Assembly: GCF_028550435.1 (NCBI RefSeq) | Contig: NZ_JAQQKV010000002.1 | Coordinates: 992,001 to 1,056,000, forward strand | From: Asticcacaulis machinosus | GTDB lineage: Bacteria > Pseudomonadota > Alphaproteobacteria > Caulobacterales > Caulobacteraceae | Direction: 5' to 3' | Length of the DNA stretch: 64,000 nucleotides | In this document: positions 1-8,589 of the stretch, piece by piece | Layout of the letters: each line of letters opens with the position of its first letter | How positions within the stretch are numbered: the stretch's first letter is position 1 | Position numbers and translations under genes: made by a program | The notes under the pieces: model-generated | Databases searched by the model: none | The model's input: only the letters and a program-made list of their open reading frames with translations | What the model was told of the DNA's origin: nothing

Positions 1-1
1 T

Positions 2-1534
2 GATCCGGCGCGGCTGGAGACCATGAGTCTTGAGGTCGCGGGGCTTTATGTCGATGTGTCCAAACAAAGCTGGTCTGACGCTGGTTTCAAATCAGCCCTT
101 AAACTGTTTGAAACGGCGAACCTCAAGGGCGCGCAGGAGCGCATGTGGTCGGGCAAGGCGATTAATGTCTCTGAAAACCGTGCCGTTTTGCATGTGGCCC
201 TGCGCGATTCCGACGCCAACAATCTGGGCCTGCGCGGGCCTGAGATCACTGAGGATGTCGCCTCGGCCCGCAAGGCGATGCAGGCCTATGCCGGGGCGAT
301 CCGGTCAGGCACCATCACCGGTGCCACCGGTAAAAAATTCAAAACTATAGTCCATATTGGGATTGGCGGGTCGGATCTGGGGCCACGTCTGGTCTATCAG
401 GGGCTGGCGGGCCTCAATCCGGACATCGACATCCGGTTTGTGGCCAATGTTGATGGCTCAGAGCTGGCTTTGGCTCTGGCCGGTCTTGATGCGGAAGAGA
501 CCTTGGTGATCGCCGTTTCCAAGACCTTCACCACGCAGGAGACACTGGCGAATTTTCTGGCTGCCCGCGACTGGCTGATCAAACATCTGGGTGAGGATAA
601 GGCCAAGGCCCATATGGCCGCCGTCTCCGCAGCGCCCGATAAGACGGGCGCCTACGGCATTGCCCCCGACCGCGTGTTTGGTTTCAAAGACTGGGTCGGC
701 GGTCGCTATTCGCTGTGGTCGGCGGTGTCGTTGAGTGTCATTATTGCGCTCGGCTATGATGTTTACGAGCGGTTGCTGGCGGGTGCCTATGAGATGGATC
801 AGCATTTCTACCATGCGCCGCTGAATAAGAACGCGCCGGTACTGCTGGCGGCGGCGCAAATCTTCAACCGCATTGGGCTGGATCGTCCGTCGCGCGCGGT
901 GATCCCCTATGTCCATCGTCTGCGCCGTCTGGCGGCCTTCCTGCAACAGCTTGAGATGGAATCGAACGGCAAGCGGACCTCGCCGACCGGTGAGGTTCTG
1001 GCTTCCGCGACCTGTCCGGTGGTGTTTGGCGACGAAGGCACCAATGCCCAGCACGCCTTTTTCCAGATGCTGCACCAGAGCGAGGATGTCGTCCCGCTGG
1101 AACTGATCGCGGTTCAGAAAAATGCCGAGGCGTCCGTTGATATGCAGCAAAAACTGCTGTCGAACGTCATCGCTCAGGGCGAAGCTTTTATGGTCGGTAA
1201 ATCCTACGCGACCGCCGAAGTCGAATGTAAGGCGATGGGGCTGGATGAAGCCCAGACCAAAATCATCGCCCCACAAAAGGTCTGCCCCGGCAACAAGCCG
1301 TCGACCACGGTGCTGCTGAACGAACTGACGCCGGAAAGCTTAGGCGCGCTGCTGGCGCTTTACGAGCACAAGACCTTTGCCGAAGGCATTGTTATGGGGC
1401 TGAACAGCTTTGATCAATGGGGTGTGGAACTGGGTAAGACGCTGGCGACCTCGGTGCTGAAAGACATCACGGGCGACACCATTGCCGCCCATGACACCTC
1501 GACCACGGCCTTGATCCAGCGCGTCAAGGGGTAG
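2..1534 (+). CDS. pgi: Glucose-6-phosphate isomerase, 5' end outside window
   Basis: Cytosolic enzyme interconverting glucose 6-phosphate and fructose 6-phosphate. The signature GIGGSDLGPRL lies near residue 120. The two classical family signatures are also present: VGGRYSLWSAVS, and NSFDQWGVELGK near the C-terminus. An ATG at 23 would give 503 residues, but the frame is open to the left edge. The residues encoded before it (ARLET) continue the family alignment as I recall it for Caulobacter Pgi (RLDALTLDVAGL). I therefore call the gene truncated by the window, with its true start upstream. The next gene follows after a gap of about 75 bases on the same strand. Confidence 0.95.
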   Translation, partial: DPARLETMSLEVAGLYVDVSKQSWSDAGFKSALKLFETANLKGAQERMWSGKAINVSENRAVLHVALRDSDANNLGLRGPEITEDVASARKAMQAYAGAIRSGTITGATGKKFKTIVHIGIGGSDLGPRLVYQGLAGLNPDIDIRFVANVDGSELALALAGLDAEETLVIAVSKTFTTQETLANFLAARDWLIKHLGEDKAKAHMAAVSAAPDKTGAYGIAPDRVFGFKDWVGGRYSLWSAVSLSVIIALGYDVYERLLAGAYEMDQHFYHAPLNKNAPVLLAAAQIFNRIGLDRPSRAVIPYVHRLRRLAAFLQQLEMESNGKRTSPTGEVLASATCPVVFGDEGTNAQHAFFQMLHQSEDVVPLELIAVQKNAEASVDMQQKLLSNVIAQGEAFMVGKSYATAEVECKAMGLDEAQTKIIAPQKVCPGNKPSTTVLLNELTPESLGALLALYEHKTFAEGIVMGLNSFDQWGVELGKTLATSVLKDITGDTIAAHDTSTTALIQRVKG

Positions 1535-1609
1535 CGAACCTAACAGGAAATTCACTTGATTGTAGTGGCCGGTTGTCTGATCCTCCGGCCACACTTCAGG
1601 GGGATATCT

Positions 1610-3031
1610 ATGTCTGTGTCGCGCCGTTTTCACATCAAATCTCTGCTGGCCTCTATCGGTCTGATCAGTTGTTCGGGCGTGTCGAAAGCCGCGGACTCTG
1701 ACCTGATCGGCATATGGTCGGGGACTCTTACGGTGGGCGCTACATCCTTGCGTCTCCGGTTTGTCATAACTGACGCCAAAACGGCGAAGGTCATCAGCCT
1801 TGATCAGGGCAATGCCGAAATTCCGGCCAGTGAGGTCAAACTGGACGGCAACAAGGTGGTGCTCGGCTTTAAGTCGATCAAGGCCCGCTTTGAGGGCGAA
1901 CTGACCGATAAGGACACACTGACGGGCACGTTCACGCAAGGGGCGGCTATTCCGCTGACCTTAAAGCGCGGTGAGACGATTGCCGAAACACCAGCCGCTG
2001 CCGCAGAACCGCTGACCCTGGCCTTGTTGCAAACCCTAAGAACCGGGGCCGGGACGCCGGCTCTGGGGGCTGCCGCTCAAGTTAAGGGCAAAGCTGCGGT
2101 TATTATTGTCAATGGGGCGCGCTCATCTGAGGACGAAATCGCCGTTCAGTCAACCGATCAGTGGCACTGGGGCTCAATCACCAAGTCCATGACGGCCACA
2201 CTTGTTGCGCGTCTGGTCGAGGCGGGTAAGGTCAGTTGGGACACCCGCGTGGGGTCAGTGTTCACAAAAGACATCAACCCCGCCTATCTTGACGCGACGT
2301 TTCGGCATTTGCTTAGTCACCGGGCGGGTTTGCAGCCCAATATCGATATGTTCCATCTCATGGGCTATTCGCGCGATCCGTTGCCCGATGCCCGTGAGGA
2401 GCGCAAACGGTATACTCTGACGGCGCTGAAACAAAAGCCGGTGGGGGCTCTGGCCGAGACAATGGTTTATTCTAATAATGGCTATATAGTTGCCGGGGCC
2501 ATGCTGGAAGACATCACCGGCCAGTCATGGGAAACCCTGATCAAGGCCTATGTTTTTGAACCTCTGGGTCTGACCTCGGCCGGTTTTGGCGCGCCGGGGC
2601 GGGCGGGCATGATCGATCAGCCGCTCGGCCATGCAGTCTTAGGCAAAACACGCAAACCGGCTCCGGTCGGGCCCAGAATTGCCAATGATAATCCCGTGGC
2701 ACTTGGGCCTGCCGGGCGGGTGCATATGTCGCTGACCGACATGCTCACCTATCTGTCCGTCCATCGCGACCAGCCGGAAACATTTCTGAAAACGGCCTCA
2801 TGGCAGACCCTGCACACGCCGCCGTTCGGCGGTGACTATGCTATGGGTTGGGTGGTGCGCAAAGATGGCGTCCTATGGCACAACGGATCGAACACCGTCT
2901 GGTACTGCGAAGTCATGGTAGACCCAAAAGCCGGTGTGGTCTGCGCCAGTGCGGGCAATGACGCCGCGCCGGAAACGCAAAAAGCGGTATCAACGGCTCT
3001 GATGAGTGCGTGCGCCGCTGTCTTGCCCTAG
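1610..3031 (+). CDS. Secreted beta-lactamase-family serine hydrolase
   Basis: 473 residues from ATG 1610, preferred over an in-frame upstream start at 1556 because a purine-rich AGGGGG lies just before it and the protein then begins with a basic/hydrophobic leader ending near SKAADS. Residues about 30-120 form a beta-rich N-terminal domain. Residues about 135-470 are a class C beta-lactamase/penicillin-binding-like domain with SITK (S189, K192), a YSN motif (Y287-N289) and a C-terminal HNGSN. These are the three active-site motifs of the family, so it is probably an active periplasmic esterase, D-aminopeptidase or carboxypeptidase. The substrate cannot be told from sequence. It is not a proven beta-lactamase. 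Confidence 0.8.
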   Translation: MSVSRRFHIKSLLASIGLISCSGVSKAADSDLIGIWSGTLTVGATSLRLRFVITDAKTAKVISLDQGNAEIPASEVKLDGNKVVLGFKSIKARFEGELTDKDTLTGTFTQGAAIPLTLKRGETIAETPAAAAEPLTLALLQTLRTGAGTPALGAAAQVKGKAAVIIVNGARSSEDEIAVQSTDQWHWGSITKSMTATLVARLVEAGKVSWDTRVGSVFTKDINPAYLDATFRHLLSHRAGLQPNIDMFHLMGYSRDPLPDAREERKRYTLTALKQKPVGALAETMVYSNNGYIVAGAMLEDITGQSWETLIKAYVFEPLGLTSAGFGAPGRAGMIDQPLGHAVLGKTRKPAPVGPRIANDNPVALGPAGRVHMSLTDMLTYLSVHRDQPETFLKTASWQTLHTPPFGGDYAMGWVVRKDGVLWHNGSNTVWYCEVMVDPKAGVVCASAGNDAAPETQKAVSTALMSACAAVLP

Positions 3032-3113
3032 CTCAGACTTATCCGCCACCTGATCCCCGCATCATAAGGGCCGTTTAGCCTCAGAAGCTGGTTTTCCAGC
3101 AGAGGCTTAAACT

Positions 3114-3419
3114 ATGCCCTATTCCCGCGATCGCGATCAGTTCCCGTCTTCCATGCCGACGCCGCAGAGTCAGGCGCGGCGCAAACATCCGATTACGCCC
3201 GGTGCGTCCGACCTTGATCCCTATGCCAAGGCCGTAGTGGTCCATGTCACCGGTGGCGGCCGCGCCAGCATCACCTACATCCCGACCGACAATGATGATA
3301 CCCAGACCGTAACGGTCGAAGTGGCTGATGGCTGGGTCTCCGATACCTCGGTGCGCAGGGTATCGGCCCTGTCGGTGGTGGCCAGCGGCACGGCCAGCGT
3401 GTGGGGGCTATATAACTAA
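3114..3419 (+). CDS. Phage/GTA-type spike base protein (Rcc01079-like)
   Basis: 101 residues, no signal peptide. The pattern ARRKHPITPGASDL, then a beta strand rich in V, G and T, then VRRVSALSVVASGTASVWGLY at the C-terminus resembles the small head-spike base protein of the Rhodobacter capsulatus gene transfer agent (Rcc01079 family), as I recall it. Its TAA stop overlaps the ATG of the next gene by one base (TAATG), so the two are probably translated together. No other phage or GTA structural gene is in the window, so this may be a detached GTA locus or a phage remnant. Family assignment is from memory. Confidence 0.55.
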   Translation: MPYSRDRDQFPSSMPTPQSQARRKHPITPGASDLDPYAKAVVVHVTGGGRASITYIPTDNDDTQTVTVEVADGWVSDTSVRRVSALSVVASGTASVWGLYN

Positions 3420-4585
3420 TGCCCTCATTAGGATTAAAGCTGCCGCAGGTATCCGCCTTGCGCAGGCGGCGTGGTGTGAGCGGGCCGGTGGTGCCTGACC
3501 TGCCGATCTGGCGCGCCGCCCGTGCGGCGGTTACGGCGGGTGAGCGCAATGCCCGTATCCTGTGCATCGGCGATTCCACCACGGCGGGGCACGGGGCCTA
3601 TGCGGCCGGCATGGGGGACAATAATAAGGCGGGGGCCTGGCCCACCCAACTGGCCGCTCTTATTAATGCCCGCGGCGGTACAGCGTCGTGGTCTTCGATC
3701 ATAGGCAATAATAACGCCTCTGACACACGGCTTTATGATAACCAGGTGACCTTTCCTTCCGGTCAGGGCTGGAACTTTTCAACCGCTGCCGGTGTCGCCG
3801 GATCGACCCTGGGCGGTTACCATACAACCGCATCCGTCCATAGCCCGCCGTCGAAATACAATTTCGCGCCGATAAATGCCTGCGATACGTTTGAGGTCTA
3901 TAACCCAAAAGCGGGGGGCAATGCGCGGGCGTGGATTTTGAGCGTCAATGATGGCGCTGATCTGGCAACGGTCTCGAATATGCAAACCCCATCGCCGCCG
4001 GGGGCGTTTGAAAAATATACCCTGACTACAGCTATGGGCGCCAATGTGCTCAATATTCGGGCGCAGAACACCGAGACCACCTATCTGGCCGGGATCATCG
4101 CCTATAATTCGGCGGTCAGGGAAATATCGGTGCTCAATGCGGGCTGGTCGGGGGCCAAGGCCTCCGATCTCAACAATGGCTCCGGTTATGCCTATGGCCC
4201 GGTCAATGCCATCAGCGTCTATGATCCTGATCTGGTGATTATCAATATCGGCATCAATGACGCTAATCAGGCCTCGCCCACGGCGACGGCCACGTTTATA
4301 AGCCATGTTCAGGCCGTCATTGCTGCGGCCAAGGCGGCGGGCACTGATGTGGTGTTGATGGCCCCGACCCCAATCGGCAGCAGCTATGCCGCCAATCTCA
4401 ATACGCTGTCGGCTGCGATTTTGGCCCTTGGGGCCACGAACAGTTTGCCGGTCATCGATCTGCGTGCACGGTTTATCGATTATGCTACGGCTAATGGGGC
4501 TGGCTGGATGCGTGATACCCTGCACCCTAATGTCAGCGGTTATGCCCAGATCGCCACGGCGGTTGCTGATCTAATCTATAACTGA
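3419..4585 (+). CDS. SGNH/GDSL hydrolase paired with spike base protein
   Basis: 388 residues. Block I is ILCIGDSTTAGHG with nucleophile S53, block III is NIGINDAN, and block V is DTLHPN (D366, H369): a complete SGNH catalytic set. No export signal is visible. An inserted beta-rich stretch, roughly residues 100-215, sits between blocks I and III, an arrangement seen in phage-associated carbohydrate esterases. Coupled by stop-start overlap to the spike base gene, it may form the enzymatic spike that deacetylates a cell-surface polysaccharide (inference). Its 3' end overlaps the convergent nadE 3' end by 10 bases. Confidence 0.7.
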   Translation: MPSLGLKLPQVSALRRRRGVSGPVVPDLPIWRAARAAVTAGERNARILCIGDSTTAGHGAYAAGMGDNNKAGAWPTQLAALINARGGTASWSSIIGNNNASDTRLYDNQVTFPSGQGWNFSTAAGVAGSTLGGYHTTASVHSPPSKYNFAPINACDTFEVYNPKAGGNARAWILSVNDGADLATVSNMQTPSPPGAFEKYTLTTAMGANVLNIRAQNTETTYLAGIIAYNSAVREISVLNAGWSGAKASDLNNGSGYAYGPVNAISVYDPDLVIINIGINDANQASPTATATFISHVQAVIAAAKAAGTDVVLMAPTPIGSSYAANLNTLSAAILALGATNSLPVIDLRARFIDYATANGAGWMRDTLHPNVSGYAQIATAVADLIYN

Positions 4586-6645
4586 TCGGGTACATTGGTG
4601 CGCAGTTCGTCCAGCCAAATCTTGGCGGTCGCATCGGACGGGGCGCGCCAGTCTCCGCGGGGGCTGAGCGCGCCGCCGGAGATCAGCTTTGGGCCGTTGG
4701 GCACGGCTGAGCGTTTGAACTGCGACGTTGTGAAGAACCGCCACAGGAACACCTCCATCCACTTTTTGATTTCGGCCAGAGTGTAGCTGCGCTTTTTATG
4801 GTCGGGATAATCCTGCGGCCATTGGCCAGCGTCCTTATCGTTCCACGCCTGCCAGGCCAGATAGGCGACCTTTGACGGCTTCAGGCCATAGCGCGTGATG
4901 TAGTACAGGGTAAAGTCCTGAAGCTCATAGGGGCCGACCTTATCTTCGGTCTTTTGCAAGGCCCCGTCGGCCCCGACCGGCACCAGTTCCGGCGAAATCT
5001 CGCGCTCCAGCACTGATTTCAAAATCCGTCCGGTACGGGCGTCGAACTCCTTAGTCGCCGCCCAACGGATCAGGTGCTGGATCAGGGTCTTAGGCGCGCC
5101 GCAATTGACATTGTAATGGCTCATGTGATCGCCGACGCCGTAGGTCGACCACCCAAGCGCCAGTTCGGACAGATCGCCGGTGCCAACCACAAAGCCCTTT
5201 TTCTCACCAGCCAGCCGGAACAGGAAATCGGTGCGCAGGCCTGCCTGCACGTTCTCGAAATTGATATCATAGACCGGCTTGCCTTCACCGTATGGATGGC
5301 CGATGTCCATCAACATGCGCTTGGCGGCCGGGCGGATATCGAGGGTTTCGCCGGTGATGCTCAGCGCCTTCATCAGCTTGAGCGCATCGGTCTTGGAGCC
5401 CAAGGTCGTGCCAAATCCGGGCATGGTGTAGCCGTGGATATTCTCGCGCGGAATTCCCAGCCGGTCGAACGCCTTGCACGCCACGATCAGGGCGTGTGTG
5501 GAATCCAGCCCGCCTGATATGCCGATAACGACATGCTTTGTGCCGGTCGATTCCAGTCGCTGCATCAGGCCATGAACCTGAATATTGAACGCCTCATAGC
5601 AGTCTTCATCAAGGCGGTGTTTGTTAGAGGGTACATAGGGAAAGCGCGGTACGTGGCGATGAAAATCGCTCAGGTCGTGGGGATGGTATTCAAAGAGCGC
5701 CGTCATCCGGCTCCGGTCGCTAAGTGTTTGCCTGGTGTCATTAAAGGTGCCTGTGCGCAGCCGTTCCTGCACGATACGGTCAACATCGACATCAGCAAAG
5801 GTCAGGGTTCCGCTGGCGAACCGTTCGCCTTCGGCCAGCAGGTTACCCATCTCATAAATCAGCGATTGCCCGTCCCACGCCAGATCCGTCGTTGATTCGC
5901 CCGGGCCCGCCGCGCTGTAGGCATAGGCACAGAACAGACGTTCTGATGCCGACGCGCACAGATTTTTACGGGCGCGGGATTTCCCAATGACAACAGGTGA
6001 GGCCGAAAGGTTGACAATGATCGTTGCACCATTGAGCGCTGACTGCGTTGCGGGTGTTTGAGGGGCCCAAAGATCTTCGCAAATTTCAACCCCGAACGTA
6101 AAGGCTTCGAAAGCGCGCGCCTGAAAGGTCTGGTTTGTGGTGACATACGCACTGTCGCCAGCCAGCTCAATCGTCGTTCCGGTCAGGTCGGCACCTGAGG
6201 CAAAGTATCGACGCTCATAATATTCACGATAGTTGGGAAGATAGGTTTTGGGCACGACGCCCAACACACGCCCACGATCAATGACTATCGCACAATTATA
6301 CACGGAGCCGTCAATTTGAAGGGGGGCCCCAACCACCATAACGGCGCGGAGTGCTTGCGTTGCCTGAACCAGATCACTGACGGCTTGTTTGGCTGAGTCC
6401 TGTAACGTCTGCTGTAAAAACAGATCATCCAGCGAATAGCCGGTCAGGCTCAGTTCCGGGAAGACCACCAGGTCAGCGCCGGCCGCATCTGCGCGTTGGG
6501 CCAGCCGCAGATGTTCGGCCAGATTGGCCTGAGGATCGGCCAGATGCACCTTTGGGGTCACGCAGGCAATGCGCACAAAGCCATGAGAGGTGGATATGTC
6601 AAATTTTGGCATTTTTAAGATCTTTTGTGACGCGTGTTCGGCCAT
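4576..6645 (-). CDS. nadE: Glutamine-dependent NAD+ synthetase
   Basis: 689 residues, the long two-domain form. The N-terminal nitrilase-like glutaminase domain has the triad E64 (FPELSLTGY), K133 (VPKTYLPNYREYYE) and C189 (EICEDLW). The C-terminal synthetase domain has the ATP-pyrophosphatase P-loop SGGLDS at 377-382. It makes NAD+ from deamido-NAD+, ATP and glutamine-derived ammonia in the cytosol. The start is uncertain: the ATG at 6645 and another at 6612 both lack a clear Shine-Dalgarno, and the second would begin nearer the conserved HGFVRIA segment. Confidence 0.93.
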   Translation of the reverse strand: MAEHASQKILKMPKFDISTSHGFVRIACVTPKVHLADPQANLAEHLRLAQRADAAGADLVVFPELSLTGYSLDDLFLQQTLQDSAKQAVSDLVQATQALRAVMVVGAPLQIDGSVYNCAIVIDRGRVLGVVPKTYLPNYREYYERRYFASGADLTGTTIELAGDSAYVTTNQTFQARAFEAFTFGVEICEDLWAPQTPATQSALNGATIIVNLSASPVVIGKSRARKNLCASASERLFCAYAYSAAGPGESTTDLAWDGQSLIYEMGNLLAEGERFASGTLTFADVDVDRIVQERLRTGTFNDTRQTLSDRSRMTALFEYHPHDLSDFHRHVPRFPYVPSNKHRLDEDCYEAFNIQVHGLMQRLESTGTKHVVIGISGGLDSTHALIVACKAFDRLGIPRENIHGYTMPGFGTTLGSKTDALKLMKALSITGETLDIRPAAKRMLMDIGHPYGEGKPVYDINFENVQAGLRTDFLFRLAGEKKGFVVGTGDLSELALGWSTYGVGDHMSHYNVNCGAPKTLIQHLIRWAATKEFDARTGRILKSVLEREISPELVPVGADGALQKTEDKVGPYELQDFTLYYITRYGLKPSKVAYLAWQAWNDKDAGQWPQDYPDHKKRSYTLAEIKKWMEVFLWRFFTTSQFKRSAVPNGPKLISGGALSPRGDWRAPSDATAKIWLDELRTNVPDQL

Positions 6646-6895
6646 ATAATGTGAATTTTAGACCAAAATTCATTATCAGGTAGCTATAAAATATGAAAAA
6701 TTGTCAAAAATAATGATTTTATGAAATATGGATTGTAGAATATTGAAATATCATATCATATGAAATTAAAAGCCGTGCTTACGGGGATGTATAAAACTGC
6801 CCCTCAGAACCGTTGGTGCGGCCTTTTTTGTAGATGGAATGTAAAATCCGGTGCTAAGGGAAGGCCTCGTTTGCCCAACCGTAATCGGAATACCC
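6646..6895. promoter_or_regulatory. AT-rich divergent intergenic region nadE/ilvA
   Basis: 250 bases without a gene, markedly AT-rich between about 6650 and 6780 compared with both flanks. It must contain the divergent promoters of nadE and ilvA. I see no convincing riboswitch, terminator or T-box. Confidence 0.4.
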
Positions 6896-8098
6896 ATGAG
6901 TTTGACGTTTGACGATGTAAAGGCCGCCGCCCAGCGCATCGAAGGCCACGTACTAAAGACGCCGTTCGCCTATTCCCAGCGCTTGAGTGCCGTCACCAAG
7001 GTCAGCCTCTGGGTCAAGTACGAAAACCAGCAGATGACCTCCGCGTTCAAGGAGCGTGGCGCACTGAACAAGTTGGCGCAACTGACCGACGAGGAGCGCG
7101 CACGCGGTGTCTATGCGGCGTCAGCCGGCAATCACGCGCAAGGCTTAGCCTATCATGCCACGCGTCTTGGGATTCCGGCGACCATTGTCATGCCGCAGGG
7201 CACGCCGTTCGTGAAAATCCAGAAGACCCAGAGCTTTGGCGCCAAGGTGGTGATTGCCGGCGCCAATTACGACGAATCGTCGGCTCACGCGCAGGATCTG
7301 TGCCGCGAAGCCGGGGCCGTCTATGTTCACCCGTTTGACGACTATGATGTCATGGCGGGGCAGGGCACTCTGGCGATTGAGATGCTGGAGGCTGTGCCGG
7401 ATCTGGATGTCATGCTGGTGCCGGTCGGTGGCGGCGGGCTTATCGCCGGCATGGCGGTCGCGGCCAAGGCGATCAACCCTAAGATCAAGGTCATCGGTGT
7501 CGAGGCGGCCATGTATCCGTCCTTTGCGGCCAAGCGCAACCGTCAGAATGTCGTCTCCGGCGGGGCGACGATTGCCGAAGGCATTGCGGTCAAGGAAGTC
7601 GGCGAACTGACCTTTGAGGTCGCCAATCCCTTGGTAGACGATGTCATCGTGATCGACGAATCCGATATCGAACGCGGCATCGCCATGTTCGTCAATGTCG
7701 AGAAGACCGTCTCCGAGGGCGCAGGGGCTACGGGCCTTGCGGCGGTTCTGCGCCACGCCGAACGGTTTGCAGGCCAGAAAGTCGGTCTCGTGCTTTGTGG
7801 CGGCAATATCGATCTGCGCCTGCTGGCCAGCGTGCTTCAGCGTGAGCTGGTGCGCGAAAAGCGCCTGGTGACCTATCGCATACTGGGCGACGACCGTCCG
7901 GGCATGCTGTCACGCATGGCCGATGTCATATCTGATAAGGGCGGCAATATCGTCGATGTGGCGCACAATCGCCTGGTGCTGGATGTGCCGGCCAAGGGGG
8001 CCGAGTTCGACATCATGGTCGAGACCCAGGACGCCCGCCATGCCTATGAAATCGAAGAAGCTTTGCGGAGAACGGGCTATGCGCTCAGAATGGATTAA
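6896..8098 (+). CDS. ilvA: Threonine ammonia-lyase with C-terminal ACT domain
   Basis: 400 residues from ATG 6896 (MSLTFDDV). An in-frame GTG at 6851 would add 15 residues unlike the family. The PLP lysine is K52 in TSAFKERGA. The glycine loop is VPVGGGGLIAG, followed by GAGATGLAAVL. Residues about 325-400 form an ACT domain (YRILGDDRPGMLSRM). The enzyme deaminates threonine to 2-oxobutyrate, entering isoleucine synthesis or threonine catabolism; the single ACT domain suggests amino-acid feedback. The downstream FKBP gene starts inside its last codons. Confidence 0.9.
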   Translation: MSLTFDDVKAAAQRIEGHVLKTPFAYSQRLSAVTKVSLWVKYENQQMTSAFKERGALNKLAQLTDEERARGVYAASAGNHAQGLAYHATRLGIPATIVMPQGTPFVKIQKTQSFGAKVVIAGANYDESSAHAQDLCREAGAVYVHPFDDYDVMAGQGTLAIEMLEAVPDLDVMLVPVGGGGLIAGMAVAAKAINPKIKVIGVEAAMYPSFAAKRNRQNVVSGGATIAEGIAVKEVGELTFEVANPLVDDVIVIDESDIERGIAMFVNVEKTVSEGAGATGLAAVLRHAERFAGQKVGLVLCGGNIDLRLLASVLQRELVREKRLVTYRILGDDRPGMLSRMADVISDKGGNIVDVAHNRLVLDVPAKGAEFDIMVETQDARHAYEIEEALRRTGYALRMD

Positions 8099-8576
8099 AC
8101 GTGCGATGGCGGCGGTTGCCGCTGTTAGCGTCATGGCGGTCGCGGCCTGCAACAAAGGCCCTGATCCGGTCGCGGTGGCGGCCAATGCCGAAGCCGGTAA
8201 GGCGTTCCTTGAGAAAACCGCCAAGGAAGAGGGCGTTAAGCCGCTCGAAGGCGGCATGTACTATAAGGTCGTGTCGTCACCGGCTCCGACCGCGCCGCAA
8301 CCGGCGGTGACCGATACGGTCAAGGTGCACTATGAGGGCACGCTGATCGACGGCACCAAGTTTGATTCGTCCTATGATCGCGGTGTGCCGGCAGCGTTTC
8401 CGCTCAAAGGGCTGGTTAAGGCCTGGCAGATCGCTATCCCTAAGATGCACAAAGGCGATACCTGGATGCTCTATGTCCCGGCTGAAATGGGTTACGGCGA
8501 TCAGGCGATGGGCCCCATTCCGGCGGGTAGTGTGCTGGTGTTCAAGATCGAACTGATCGACATTCAACCCAAATAG
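8079..8576 (+). CDS. FKBP-type peptidyl-prolyl isomerase lipoprotein
   Basis: 165 residues. The start at 8079 overlaps the end of ilvA by 20 bases, with a GGAG about eight bases upstream. The leader MRSEWIKRAM...AVAAC ends in a lipobox with the lipidated Cys at 24. Residues about 75-165 are a full FKBP domain (VKVHYEGTLIDGTKFDSSYDRG, PAEMGYGD, IPAGSVLVFKIELIDI). It should be an envelope-anchored prolyl isomerase that helps proteins fold in the periplasm. The longer ORF reaching back to 7923 is out-of-frame ilvA and is not used. Confidence 0.88.
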   Translation: MRSEWIKRAMAAVAAVSVMAVAACNKGPDPVAVAANAEAGKAFLEKTAKEEGVKPLEGGMYYKVVSSPAPTAPQPAVTDTVKVHYEGTLIDGTKFDSSYDRGVPAAFPLKGLVKAWQIAIPKMHKGDTWMLYVPAEMGYGDQAMGPIPAGSVLVFKIELIDIQPK

Positions 8577-8589
8577 CTGACCAAGTAAA

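Noticed and set aside
458-1276. Long minus-strand ORF of 272 codons opposite pgi
   Set aside because: It lies fully inside pgi on the other strand, has no family resemblance, and matches the usual antisense open frames of GC-rich genes.
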